Below the pieces are notes generated by a model. It worked only from the letters and a program-made list of their open reading frames with translations, had not been told where the DNA came from and did not search any database. Position numbers and translations under genes: made by a program. Shown here piece by piece: positions 23,647-36,622 of a stretch of DNA of 64,000 nt (positions are counted from its first letter, which is position 1; each line of letters begins with the position of its first letter). The stretch lies in contig CAXHUQ010001595.1 in the NCBI GenBank assembly GCA_964020085.1, positions 1 to 64,000 on the forward strand, given 5' to 3'. The stretch comes from Micromussa lordhowensis (taxonomy: Eukaryota; Cnidaria; Anthozoa; Scleractinia; Lobophylliidae).

Positions 23647-24644
23647 ACGCGCGTCGCAACTTTGCAAACTAATACCACCAAAGCACTCCCGGGGTCGGTC
23701 CGGGTCCAAATGCGAAGTATCGGAGCTGCGCGAAATCTCCCACTATGCTAATCAGCCCGCAGATCCCCAGGCGTGGCCGGCTGGCTGACTCGTTAGCCGA
23801 GCTTGACGTGTGTCGCAACTTGGCAAACTAATGGCACCAAAGCACTCCTGGGGTGGATCCGGGTCCACATGCAAAGTTTCGGAGCTGCGCGACATCTCGC
23901 ACTATGCTAACCAGCCCGTTTGCTAATTAGCCGAACTTTGCGCGCGTCGCAACTTTGCAAACTAATACCACCAAAGCACTCCCGGGGTCGGTCCGGGTCC
24001 AAATGCGAAGTATCGGAGCTGCGCGAAATCTCCCACTATGCTAATCAGCCCGCAGATCCCCAGGCGTGGCCGGCTGGCTGACTCGTTAGCCGAGCTTGAC
24101 GCATGTCGCAACTTGGCAAACTAATGGCACCAAAGCACTCCTGGGGCGGGTCCGGGTCCACATGCAAAGTCTCGGAGCTGCGCGACATCTCGCACTATGC
24201 TAACCAGCCCGTTTGCTAATTAGCCGAACTTTGCGCGCGTCGCAACTTTGCAAACTAATACCACCAAAGCACTCCCGGGGTCGGTCCGGGTCCAAATGCG
24301 AAGTATCGGAGCTGCGCGAAATCTCCCACTATGCTAATCAGCCCGCAGATCCCCAGGCGTGGCCGGCTGGCTGACTCGTTAGCCGAGCTTGACGCGTGTC
24401 GCAACTTGGCAAACTAATGGCACCAAAGCACTCCTGGGGTGGGTCCGGGTCCACATGCAAAGTTTCGGAGCTGCGCGACATCTCGCACTATGCTAACCAG
24501 CCCATTTGCTAATTAGCCGAACTTTGCGCGCGTCGCAACTTTGCAAACTAATACCACCAAAGCACTCCCGGGGTCGGTCCGGGTCCAAATGCGAAGTATC
24601 GGAGCTGCGCGAAATCTCCCACTATGCTAATCAGCCCGCAGATC
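21129..24644. repeat. Nested 6-dimer sub-repeat (second occurrence, two full copies)
   Basis: Here both copies are complete: GATCACC at 21129 and 22887, GGAGTTGCGC at 21541 and 23299, CTTTACGCG at 21889 and 23647, and GACGCATGTC at 22345 and 24103, all 1,758 bp apart. There is no third copy, because 24645 has the consensus GATCCCC. The second copy has private changes GGTGGATCC near 23857 and GGGGCGGG near 24147. Compared with the first occurrence, the second copy is longer by about four dimers. Confidence 0.85.
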
Positions 24645-27574
24645 CCCAGGCGTGGCCGGCTGGCTGACTCGTTAGCCGAGCTTGACGCGTGTCGCAACTT
24701 GGCAAACTAATGGCACCAAAGCACTCCTGGGGTGGGTCCGGGTCCACATGCAAAGTTTCGGAGCTGCGCGACATCTCGCACTATGCTAACCAGCCCGTTT
24801 GCTAATTAGCCGAACTTTGCGCGCGTCGCAACTTTGCAAACTAATACCACCAAAGCACTCCCGGGGTCGGTCCGGGTCCAAATGCAAGTATCGGAGCTGC
24901 GCGAAATCTCCCACTATGCTAATCAGCCCGCAGATCCCCAGGCGTGGCCGGCTGGCTGACTCGTTAGCCGAGCTTGACGCGTGTCGCAACTTGGCAAACT
25001 AATGGCACCAAAGCACTCCTGGGGTGGGTCCGGGTCCACATGCAAAGTTTCGGAGCTGCGCGACATCTCGCACTATGCTAACCAGCCCGTTTGCTAATTA
25101 GCCGAACTTTGCGCGCGTCGCAACTTTGCAAACTAATACCACCAAAGCACTCCCGGGGTCGGTCCGGGTCCAAATGCGAAGTATCGGAGCTGCGCGAAAT
25201 CTCCCACTATGCTAATCAGCCCGCAGATCCCCAGGCGTGGCCGGCTGGCTGACTCGTTAGCCGAGCTTGACGCGTGTCGCAACTTGGCAAACTAATGGCA
25301 CCAAAGCACTCCTGGGGTGGGTCCGGGTCCACATGCAAAGTTTCGGAGCTGCGCGACATCTCGCACTATGCTAACCAGCCCGTTTGCTAATTAGCCGAAC
25401 TTTGCGCGCGTCGCAACTTTGCAAACTAATACCACCAAAGCACTCCCGGGGTCGGTCCGGGTCCAAATGCGAAGTATCGGAGCTGCGCGAAATCTCCCAC
25501 TATGCTAATCAGCCCGCAGATCCCCAGGCGTGGCCGGCTGGCTGACTCGTTAGCCGAGCTTGACGCGTGTCGCAACTTGGCAAACTAATGGCACCAAAGC
25601 ACTCCTGGGGTGGGTCCGGGTCCACATGCAAAGTTTCGGAGCTGCGCGACATCTCGCACTATGCTAACCAGCCCGTTTGCTAATTAGCCGAACTTTGCGC
25701 GCGTCGCAACTTTGCAAACTAATACCACCAAAGAACTCCCGGGGTCGGTCCGGGTCCAAATGCGAAGTATCGGAGCTGCGCGAAATCTCCCACTATGCTA
25801 ATCAGCCCGCAGATCCCCAGGCGTGGCCGGCTGGCTGACTCGTTAGCCGAGCTTGACGCGTGTCGCAACTTGGCAAACTAATGGCACCAAAGCACTCCTG
25901 GGGTGGGTCCGGGTCCACATGCAAAGTTTCGGAGCTGCGCGACATCTCGCACTATGCTAACCAGCCCGTTTGCTAATTAGCCGAACTTTGCGCGCGTCGC
26001 AACTTTGCAAACTAATACCACCAAAGCACTCCCGGGGTCGGTCCGGGTCCAAATGCGAAGTATCGGAGCTGCGCGAAATCTCCCACTATGCTAATCAGCC
26101 CGCAGATCCCCAGGCGTGGCCGGCTGGCTGACTCGTTAGCCGAGCTTGACGCGTGTCGCAACTTGGCAAACTAATGGCACCAAAGCACTCCTGGGGTGGG
26201 TCCGGGTCCACATGCAAAGTTTCGGAGCTGCGCGACATCTCGCACTATGCTAACCAGCCCGTTTGCTAATTAGCCGAACTTTGCGCGCGTCGCAACTTTG
26301 CAAACTAATACCACCAAAGCACTCCCGGGGTCGGTCCGGGTCCAAATGCGAAGTATCGGAGCTGCGCGAAATCTCCCACTATGCTAATCAGCCCGCAGAT
26401 CCCCAGGCGTGGCCGGCTGGCTGACTCGTTAGCCGAGCTTGACGCGTGTCGCAACTTGGCAAACTAATGGCACCAAAGCACTCCTGGGGTGGGTCCGGGT
26501 CCACATGCAAAGTTTCGGAGCTGCGCGACATCTCGCACTATGCTAACCAGCCCGTTTGCTAATTAGCCGAACTTTGCGCGCGTCGCAACTTTGCAAACTA
26601 ATACCACCAAAGCACTCCCGGGGTCGGTCCGGGTCCAAATGCGAAGTATCGGGAGCTGCGCGAAATCTCCCACTATGCTAATCAGCCCGCAGATCCCCAG
26701 GCGTGGCCGGCTGGCTGACTCGTTAGCCGAGCTTGACGCGTGTCGCAACTTGGCAAACTAATGGCACCAAAGCACTCCTGGGGTGGGTCCGGGTCCACAT
26801 GCAAAGTTTCGGAGCTGCGCGACATCTCGCACTATGCTAACCAGCCCGTTTGCTAATTAGCCGAACTTTGCGCGCGTCGCAACTTTGCAAACTAATACCA
26901 CCAAAGCACTCCCGGGGTCGGTCCGGGTCCAAATGCGAAGTATCGGAGCTGCGCGAAATCTCCCACTATGCTAATCAGCCCGCAGATCCCCAGGCGTGGC
27001 CGGCTGGCTGACTCGTTAGCCGAGCTTGACGCGTGTCGCAACTTGGCAAACTAATGGCACCAAAGCACTCCTGGGGTGGGTCCGGGTCCACATGCAAAGT
27101 TTCGGAGCTGCGCGACATCTCGCACTATGCTAACCAGCCCGTTTGCTAATTAGCCGAACTTTGCGCGCGTCGCAACTTTGCAAACTAATACCACCAAAGC
27201 ACTCCCGGGGTCGGTCCGGGTCCAAATGCGAAGTATCGGAGCTGCGCGAAATCTCCCACTATGCTAATCAGCCCGCAGATCCCCAGGCGTGGCCGGCTGG
27301 CTGACTCGTTAGCCGAGCTTGACGCGTGTCGCAACTTGGCAAACTAATGGCACCAAAGCACTCCTGGGGTGGGTCCGGGTCCACATGCAAAGTTTCGGAG
27401 CTGCGCGACATCTCGCACTATGCTAACCAGCCCGTTTGCTAATTAGCCGAACTTTGCGCGCGTCGCAACTTTGCAAACTAATACCACCAAAGCACTCCCG
27501 GGGTCGGTCCGGGTCCAAATGCGAAGTATCGGAGCTGCGCGAAATCTCCCACTATGCTAATCAGCCCGCAGATC
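24645..27574. repeat. Ten consensus-like dimers with one -1 and one +1 indel
   Basis: Mostly consensus units. Markers are a 1-bp deletion giving AATGCAAGTA near 24886, CAAAGAACTCC at 25734 and a 1-bp insertion giving TCGGGAGC near 26651. The first two recur 5,274 bp (18 dimers) downstream at about 30160 and 31008, but the insertion does not. The deletion and the insertion each open a spurious frame of about 61-67 codons by skipping a stop, and none of these is a gene. Confidence 0.75.
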
Positions 27575-29745
27575 ACCAGGCGTGGCCGGCTGGCTGACTC
27601 GTTAGCCGAGCTTGACGTGTGTTGCAACTTGGCAAACTAATTGCACCAAAGCACTCCTGGGGTGGGTCCGGGTCCACATGCAAAGTTTCGGAGCTGCGCG
27701 ACATCTCGCACTATGCTAACCAGCCCGTTTGCTAATTAGCCGAACTTTGCGCGCGTCGCAACTTTGCAAACTAATACCACCAAAGCACTCCCGGGGTCGG
27801 TCCGGGTCCAAATGCGAAGTATCGGAGCTGCGCGAAATCTCCCACTATGCTAATCAGCCCGCAGATCCCCAGGCGTGGCCGGCTGGCTGACTCGTTAGCC
27901 GAGCTTGACGCGTGTCGCAACTTGGCAAACTAATGGCACCAAAGCACTCCTGGGGTGGGTCCGGGTCCACATGCAAAGTTTCGGAGTTGCGCGACATCTC
28001 GCACTATGCTAACCAGCCCGTTTGCTAATTAGCCGAACTTTGCGCGCGTCGCAACTTTGCAAACTAATACCACCAAAGCACTCCCGGGGTCGGTCCGGGT
28101 CCAAATGCGAAGTATCGGAGCTGCGCGAAATCTCCCACTATGCTAATCAGCCCGCAGATCCCCAGGCGTGGCCGGCTGGCTGACTCGTTAGCCGAGCTTG
28201 ACGCGTGTCACAACTTGGCAAACTAATGGCACCAAAGCACTCCTGGGGTGGGTCCGGGTCCACATGCAAAGTTTCGGAGCTGCGCGACATCTCGCACTAT
28301 GCTAACCAGCCCGTTTGCTAATTAGCCGAACTTTACGCGCGTCGCAACTTTGCAAACTAATACCACCAAAGCACTCCCGGGGTCGGTCCGGGTCCAAATG
28401 CGAAGTATCGGAGCTGCGCGAAATCTCCCACTATGCTAATCAGCCCGCAGATCCCCAGGCGTGGCCGGCTGGCTGACTCGTTAGCCGAGCTTGACGTGTG
28501 TCGCAACTTGGCAAACTAATGGCACCAAAGCACTCCTGGGGTGGGTCCGGGTCCACATGCAAAGTTTCGGAGCTGCGCGACATCTCGCACTATGCTAACC
28601 AGCCCGTTTGCTAATTAGCCGAACTTTGCGCGCGTCGCAACTTTGCAAACTAATACCACCAAAGCACTCCCGGGGTCGGTCCGGGTCCAAATGCGAAGTA
28701 TCGGAGCTGCGCGAAATCTCCCACTATGCTAATCAGCCCGCAGATCCCCAGGCGTGGCCGGCTGGCTGACTCGTTAGCCGAGCTTGACGCATGTCGCAAC
28801 TTGGCAAACTAATGGCACCAAAGCACTCCTGGGGTGGGTCCGGGTCCACATGCAAAGTCTCGGAGCTGCGCGACATCTCGCACTATGCTAACCAGCCCGT
28901 TTGCTAATTAGCCGAACTTTGCGCGCGTCGCAACTTTGCAAACTAATACCACCAAAGCACTCCCGGGGTCGGTCCGGGTCCAAATGCGAAGTATCGGAGC
29001 TGCGCGAAATCTCCCACTATGCTAATCAGCCCGCAGATCCCCAGGCGTGGCCGGCTGGCTGACTCGTTAGCCGAGCTTGACGCGTGTCGCAACTTGGCAA
29101 ACTAATGGCACCAAAGCACTCCTGGGGTGGGTCCGGGTCCACATGCAAAGTTTCGGAGCTGCGCGACATCTCGCACTATGCTAACCAGCCCGTTTGCTAA
29201 TTAGCCGAACTTTGCGCGCGTCGCAACTTTGCAAACTAATACCACCAAAGCACTCCCGGGGTCGGTCCGGGTCCAAATGCGAAGTATCGGAGCTGCGCGA
29301 AATCTCCCACTATGCTAATCAGCCCGCAGATCACCAGGCGTGGCCGGCTGGCTGACTCATTAGCCGAGCTTGACGTGTGTTGCAACTTGGCAAACTAATG
29401 GCACCAAAGCACTCCTGGGGTGGGTCCGGGTCCACATGCAAAGTTTCGGAGCTGCGCGACATCTCGCACTATGCTAACCAGCCCGTTTGCTAATTAGCCG
29501 AACTTTGCGCGCGTCGCAACTTTGCAAACTAATACCACCAAAGCACTCCCGGGGTCGGTCCGGGTCCAAATGCGAAGTATCGGAGGTGCGCGAAATCTCC
29601 CACTATGCTAATCAGCCCGCAGATCCCCAGGCGTGGCCGGCTGGCTGACTCGTTAGCCGAGCTTGACGCGTGTCGCAACTTGGCAAACTAATGGCACCAA
29701 AGCACTCCTGGGGTGGGTCCGGGTCCACATGCAAAGTTTCGGAGT
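27575..29745. repeat. Third occurrence of the 6-dimer sub-repeat (second copy truncated)
   Basis: GATCACCAGG with TAATTGCACC at 27575 and GATCACCAGG with TAATGGCACC at 29333 reproduce the pair at 21129 and 22887 at an offset of 6,446 bp (22 dimers). GGAGTTGCGC (27987, 29745), CTTTACGCG (28335) and GACGCATGTC (28791) follow suit. As at 17027-19197, the second copy is truncated: no CTTTACGCG is found near 30093. Private changes include GTCACAAC near 28210, ACTCATTAGCC near 29359 and GGAGGTGCGC near 29586. Confidence 0.85.
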
Positions 29746-32700
29746 TGCGCGACATCTCGCACTATGCTAACCAGCCCGTTTGCTAATTAGCCGAACTTTG
29801 CGCGCGTCGCAACTTTGCAAACTAATACCACCAAAGCACTCCCGGGGTCGGTCCGGGTCCAAATGCGAAGTATCGGAGCTGCGCGAAATCTCCCACTATG
29901 CTAATCAGCCCGCAGATCCCCAGGCGTGGCCGGCTGGCTGACTCGTTAGCCGAGCTTGACGCGTGTCGCAACTTGGCAAACTAATGGCACCAAAGCACTC
30001 CTGGGGTGGGTCCGGGTCCACATGCAAAGTTTCGGAGCTGCGCGACATCTCGCACTATGCTAACCAGCCCGTTTGCTAATTAGCCGAACTTTGCGCGCGT
30101 CGCAACTTTGCAAACTAATACCACCAAAGCACTCCCGGGGTCGGTCCGGGTCCAAATGCAAGTATCGGAGCTGCGCGAAATCTCCCACTATGCTAATCAG
30201 CCCGCAGATCCCCAGGCGTGGCCGGCTGGCTGACTCGTTAGCCGAGCTTGACGCGTGTCGCAACTTGGCAAACTAATGGCACCAAAGCACTCCTGGGGTG
30301 GGTCCGGGTCCACATGCAAAGTTTCGGAGCTGCGCGACATCTCGCACTATGCTAACCAGCCCGTTTGCTAATTAGCCGAACTTTGCGCGCGTCGCAACTT
30401 TGCAAACTAATACCACCAAAGCACTCCCGGGGTCGGTCCGGGTCCAAATGCGAAGTATCGGAGCTGCGCGAAATCTCCCACTATGCTAATCAGCCCGCAG
30501 ATCCCCAGGCGTGGCCGGCTGGCTGACTCGTTAGCCGAGCTTGACGCGTGTCGCAACTTGGCAAACTAATGGCACCAAAGCACTCCTGGGGTGGGTCCGG
30601 GTCCACATGCAAAGTTTCGGAGCTGCGCGACATCTCGCACTATGCTAACCGGCCCGTTTGCTAATTAGCCGAACTTTGCGCGCGTCGCAACTTTGCAAAC
30701 TAATACCACCAAAGCACTCCCGGGGTCGGTCCGGGTCCAAATGCGAAGTATCGGAGCTGCGCGAAATCTCCCACTATGCTAATCAGCCCGCAGATCCCCA
30801 GGCGTGGCCGGCTGGCTGACTCGTTAGCCGAGCTTGACGCGTGTCGCAACTTGGCAAACTAATGGCACCAAAGCACTCCTGGGGTGGGTCCGGGTCCACA
30901 TGCAAAGTTTCGGAGCTGCGCGACATCTCGCACTATGCTAACCAGCCCGTTTGCTAATTAGCCGAACTTTGCGCGCGTCGCAACTTTGCAAACTAATACC
31001 ACCAAAGAACTCCCGGGGTCGGTCCGGGTCCAAATGCGAAGTATCGGAGCTGCGCGAAATCTCCCACTATGCTAATCAGCCCGCAGATCCCCAGGCGTGG
31101 CCGGCTGGCTGACTCGTTAGCCGAGCTTGACGCGTGTCGCAACTTGGCAAACTAATGGCACCAAAGCACTCCTGGGGTGGGTCCGGGTCCACATGCAAAG
31201 TTTCGGAGCTGCGCGACATCTCGCACTATGCTAACCAGCCCGTTTGCTAATTAGCCGAACTTTGCGCGCGTCGCAACTTTGCAAACTAATACCACCAAAG
31301 CACTCCCGGTGTCGGTCCGGGTCCAAATGCGAAGTATCGGAGCTGCGCGAAATCTCCCACTATGCTAATCAGCCCGCAGATCCCCAGGCGTGGCCGGCTG
31401 GCTGACTCGTTAGCCGAGCTTGACGCGTGTCGCAACTTGGCAAACTAATGGCACCAAAGCACTCCTGGGGTGGGTCCGGGTCCACATGCAAAGTTTCGGA
31501 GCTGCGCGACATCTCGCACTATGCTAACCAGCCCGTTTGCTAATTAGCCGAACTTTGCGCGCGTCGCAACTTTGCAAACTAATACCACCAAAGCACTCCC
31601 GGGGTCGGTCCGGGTCCAAATGCGAAGTATCGGAGCTGCGCGAAATCTCCCACTATGCTAATCAGCCCGCAGATCCCCAGGCGTGGCCGGCTGGCTGACT
31701 CGTTAGCCGAGCTTGACGCGTGTCGCAACTTGGCAAACTAATGGCACCAAAGCACTCCTGGGGTGGGTCCGGGTCCACATGCAAAGTTTCGGAGCTGCGC
31801 GACATCTTGCACTATGCTAACCAGCCCGTTTGCTAATTAGCCGAACTTTGCGCTCGTCGCAACTTTGCAAACTAATACCACCAAAGCACTCCCGGGGTCG
31901 GTCCGGGTCCAAATGCGAAGTATCGGAGCTGCGCGAAATCTCCCACTATGCTAATCAGCCCGCAGATCCCCAGGCGTGGCCGGCTGGCTCACTCGTTAGC
32001 CGAGCTTGACGCGTGTCGCAACTTGGCAAACTAATGGCACCAAAGCACTCCTGGGGTGGGTCCGGGTCCACATGCAAAGTTTCGGAGCTGCGCGACATCT
32101 CGCACTATGCTAACCAGCCCGTTTGCTAATTAGCCAAACTTTGCGCGCGTCGCAACTTTGCAAACTAATACCACCAAAGCACTCCCGGGGTCGGTCCGGG
32201 TCCAAATGCGAAGTATCGGAGCTGCGCGAAATCTCCCACTATGCTAATCAGCCCGCAGATCCCCAGGCGTGGCCGGCTGGCTGACTCGTTAGCCGAGCTT
32301 GACGCGTGTCGCAACTTGGCAAACTAATGGCACCAAAGCACTCATGGGGTGGGTCCGGGTCCACATGCAAAGTTTCGGAGCTGCGCGACATCTCGCACTA
32401 TGCTAACCAGCCCGTTTGCTAATTAGCCGAACTTTGCGCGCGTCGCAACTTTGCAAACTAATACCACCAAAGCACTCCCGGGGTCGGTCCGGGTCCAAAT
32501 GCGAAGTATCGGAGCTGCGCGAAATCTCCCACTATGCTAATCAGCCCGCAGATCCCCAGGCGTGGCCGGCTGGCTGACTCGTTAGCCGAGCTTGACGCGT
32601 GTCGCAACTTGGCAAACTAATGGCACCAAAGCACTCCTGGGGTGGGTCCGGGTGCACATGCAAAGTTTCGGAGCTGCGCGACATCTCGCACTATGCTAAC

Positions 32701-34864
32701 CAGCCCGTTTGCTAATTAGCCGAACTTTGCGCGCGTCGCAACTTTGCAAACTAATACCACCAAAGCACTCCCGGGGTCGGTCCGGGTCCAAATGCGAAGT
32801 ATCGGAGCTGCGCGAAATCTCCCACTATGCTAATCAGCCCGCAGATCCCCAGGCGTGGCCGGCTGGCTGACTCGTTAGCCGAGCTTGACGAGTGTCGCAA
32901 CTTGGCAAACTAATGGCACCAAAGCACTCCTGGGGTGGGTCCGGGTCCACATGCAAAGTTTCGGAGCTGCGCGACATCTCGCACTATGCTAACCAGCCCG
33001 TTTGCTAATTAGCCGAACTTTGCGCGCGTCGCAACTTTGCAAACTAATACCACCAAAGAACTCTCGGGGTCGGTCCGGGTCCAAATGCGAAGTATCGGAG
33101 CTGCGCGAAATCTCCCACTATGCTAATCAGCCCGCAGATCCCCAGGCGTGGCCGGCTGGCTGACTCGTTAGCCGAGCTTGACGCGTGTCGCAACTTGGCA
33201 AACTAATGGCACCAAAGCACTCCTGGGGTGGGTCCGGGTCCACATGCAAAGTTTCGGAGCTGCGCGACATCTCGCACTATGCTAACCAGCCCGTTTGCTA
33301 ATTAGCCGAACTTTGCGCGCGTCGCAACTTTGCAAACTAATACCACCAAAGCACTCCCGGGGTCGGTCCGGGTCCAAATGCGAAGTATCGGAGCTGCGCG
33401 AAATCTCCCACTATGCTAATCAGCCCGCAGATCCCCAGGCGTGGCCGGCTGGCTGACTCGTTAGCCGAGCTTGACGCGTGTCGCAACTTGGCAAACTAAT
33501 GGCACCAAAGCACTCCTGGGGTGGGTCCGGGTCCACATGCAAAGTTTCGGAGCTGCGCGACATCTCGCACTATGCTAACCAGCCCGTTTGCTAATTAGCC
33601 GAACTTTGCGCGCGTCGCAACTTTGCAAACTAATACCACCAAAGCACTCCCGGGGTCGGTCCGGGTCCAAATGCGAAGTATCGGAGCTGCGCGAAATCTC
33701 CCACTATGCTAATCAGCCCGCAGATCCCCAGGCGTGGCCGGCTGGCTGACTCGTTAGCCGAGCTTGACGCGTGTCGCAACTTGGCAAACTAATGGCACCA
33801 AAGCACTCCTGGGGTGGGTCCGGGTCCACATGCAAAGTTTCGGAGCTGCGCGACATCTCGCACTATGCTAACCAGCCCGTTTGCTAATTAGCCGAACTTT
33901 GCGCGCGTCGCAACTTTGCAAACTAATACCACCAAAGCACTCCCGGGGTCGGTCCGGGTCCAAATGCGAAGTATCGGAGCTGCGCGAAATCTCCCACTAT
34001 GCTAATCAGCCCGCAGATCCCCAGGCGTGGCCGGCTGGCTGACTCGTTAGCCGAGCTTGACGCGTGTTGCAACTTGGCAAACTAATGGCACCAAAGCACT
34101 CCTGGGGTGGGTCCGGGTCCACATGCAAAGTTTCGGAGCTGCGCGACATCTCGCACTATGCTAACCAGCCCGTTTGCTAATTAGCCGAACTTTGCGCGCG
34201 TCGCAACTTTGCAAACTAATACCACCAAAGCACTCCCGGGGTCGGTCCGGGTCCAAATGCGAAGTATCGGAGCTGCGCGAAATCTCCCACTATGCTAATC
34301 AGCCCGCAGATCCCCAGGCGTGGCCGGCTGGCTGACTCGTTAGCCGAGCTTGACGCGTGTCGCAACTTGGCAAACTAATGGCACCAAAGCACTCCTGGGG
34401 TGGGTCCGGGTCCACATGCAAAGTTTCGGAGCTGCGCGACATCTCGCACTATGCTAACCAGCCCGTTTGCTAATTAGCCGAACTTTGCGCGCGTCGCAAC
34501 TTTGCAAACTAATACCACCAAAGCACTCCCGGGGTCGGTCCGGGTCCAAATGCGAAGTATCGGAGCTGCGCGAAATCTCCCACTATGCTAATCAGCCCGC
34601 AGATCCCCAGGCGTGGCCGGCTGGCTGACTCGTTAGCCGAGCTTGACGCGTGTCGCAACTTGGCAAACTAATGGCACCAAAGCACTCCTGGGGTGGGTCC
34701 GGGTCCACATGCAAAGTTTCGGAGCTGCGCGACATCTCGCACTATGCTAACCAGCCCGTTTGCTAATTAGCCGAACTTTGCGCGCGTCGCAACTTTGCAA
34801 ACTAATACCACCAAAGCACTCCCGGGGTCGGTCCGGGTCCAAATGCGAAGTATCGGAGCTGCGC
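29746..34864. repeat. Dimers with scattered private substitutions
   Basis: About seventeen dimers. The start repeats the 24.8-26.0 kb tract at +5,274 bp (deletion near 30160, CAAAGAACTCC at 31008). CAAAGAACTC recurs at 33059, 7 dimers after 31008, now with CTCTCGGGG beside it. The rest are mostly single-copy changes: ACCGGCCCG near 30651, CCCGGTGTCGG near 31310, ATCTTGCAC near 31807, GCTCGTCGC near 31854, GGCTCACTC near 31990, GCCAAACTT near 32136, CTCATGGGG near 32344, GGGTGCACATG near 32654 and GACGAGTG near 32891. This is the stretch with the most unshared variants, so it may have been least recently homogenised. Confidence 0.7.
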
Positions 34865-36622
34865 AAAATCTCCCACTATGCTAATCAGCCCGCAGATCCC
34901 CAGGCGTGGCCGGCTGGCTGACTCGTTAGCCGAGCTTGACGCGTGTCGCAACTTGGCAAACTAATGGCACCAAAGCACTCCTGGGGTGGGTCCGGGTCCA
35001 CATGCAAAGTTTCGGAGCTGCGCGACATCTCGCACTATGCTAACCAGCCCGTTTGCTAATTAGCCGAACTTTGCGCGCGTCGCAACTTTGCAAACTAATA
35101 CCACCAAAGCACTCCCGGGGTCGGTCCGGGTCCAAATGCGAAGTATCGGAGCTGCGCGAAATCTCCCACTATGCTAATCAGCCCGCAGATCCCCAGGCGT
35201 GGCCGGCTGGCTGACTCGTTAGCCGAGCTTGACGCGTGTCGCAACTTGGCAAACTAATGGCACCAAAGCACTCCTGGGGTGGGTCCGGGTCCACATGCAA
35301 AGTTTCGGAGCTGCGCGACATCTCGCACTATGCTAACCAGCCCGTTTGCTAATTAGCCGAACTTTGCGCGCGTCGCAACTTTGCAAACTAATACCACCAA
35401 AGCACTCCCGGGGTCGGTCCGGGTCCAAATGCGAAGTATCGGAGCTGCGCGAAATCTCCCACTATGCTAATCAGCCCGCAGATCCCCAGGCGTGGCCGGC
35501 TGGCTGACTCGTTAGCCGAGCTTGACGCGTGTCGCAACTTGGCAAACTAATGGCACCAAAGCACTCCTGGGGTGGGTCCGGGTCCACATGCAAAGTTTCG
35601 GAGCTGCGCGACATCTCGCACTATGCTAACCAGCCCGTTTGCTAATTAGCCGAACTTTGCGCGCGTCGCAACTTTGCAAACTAATACCACCAAAGCACTC
35701 CCGGGGTCGGTCCGGGTCCAAATGCGAAGTATCGGAGCTGCGCAAAATCTCCCACTATGCTAATCAGCCCGCAGATCCCCAGGCGTGGCCGGCTGGCTGA
35801 CTCGTTAGCCGAGCTTGACGCGTGTCGCAACTTGGCAAACTAATGGCACCAAAGCACTCCTGGGGTGGGTCCGGGTCCACATGCAAAGTTTCGGAGCTGC
35901 GCGACATCTCGCACTATGCTAACCAGCCCGTTTGCTAATTAGCCGAACTTTGCGCGCGTCGCAACTTTGCAAACTAATACCACCAAAGCACTCCCGGGGT
36001 CGGTCCGGGTCCAAATGCGAAGTATCGGAGCTGCGCGAAATCTCCCACTATGCTAATCAGCCCGCAGATCCCCAGGCGTGGCCGGCTGGCTGACTCGTTA
36101 GCCGAGCTTGACGCGTGTCGCAACTTGGCAAACTAATGGCACCAAAGCACTCCTGGGGTGGGTCCGGGTCCACATGCAAAGTTTCGGAGCTGCGCGACAT
36201 CTCGCACTATGCTAACCAGCCCGTTTGCTAATTAGCCGAACTTTGCGCGCGTCGCAACTTTGCAAACTAATACCACCAAAGCACTCCCGGGGTCGGTCCG
36301 GGTCCAAATGCGAAGTATCGGAGCTGCGCGAAATCTCCCACTATGCTAATCAGCCCGCAGATCCCCAGGCGTGGCCGGCTGGCTGACTCGTTAGCCGAGC
36401 TTGATGCGTGTCGCAACTTGGCAAACTAATGGCACCAAAGCACTCCTGGGGTGGGTCCGGGTCCACATGCAAAGTTTCGGAGCTGCGCGACATCTCGCAC
36501 TATGCTAACCAGCCCGTTTGCTAATTAGCCGAACTTTGCGCGCGTCGCAACTTTGCAAACTAATACCACCAAAGCACTCCCGGGGTCGGTCCGGGTCCAA
36601 ATGCGAAGTATCGGAGCTGCGC
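34865..36622. repeat. 3-dimer (879-bp) duplication
   Basis: The change GCGCAAAATC occurs at 34865 and again at 35744, exactly 879 bp (3 dimers) apart, in otherwise consensus units. A single marker defines this repeat, so an independent mutation of the same CpG cannot be excluded. From about 36405 the next block's marker GCTTGATGCG begins. Confidence 0.5.

Noticed and set aside
24786..25002. 67-codon frames on both strands, repeated at 30060-30276, 40551-40767 and 44889-45105
   Set aside because: They overlap each other on opposite strands, lie wholly within the satellite and appear only at 1-bp deletions. They are frame accidents, not genes.
26563..26748. 61-codon minus-strand frame
   Set aside because: It is created by the single-base insertion near 26651 in one dimer and has no independent coding evidence.
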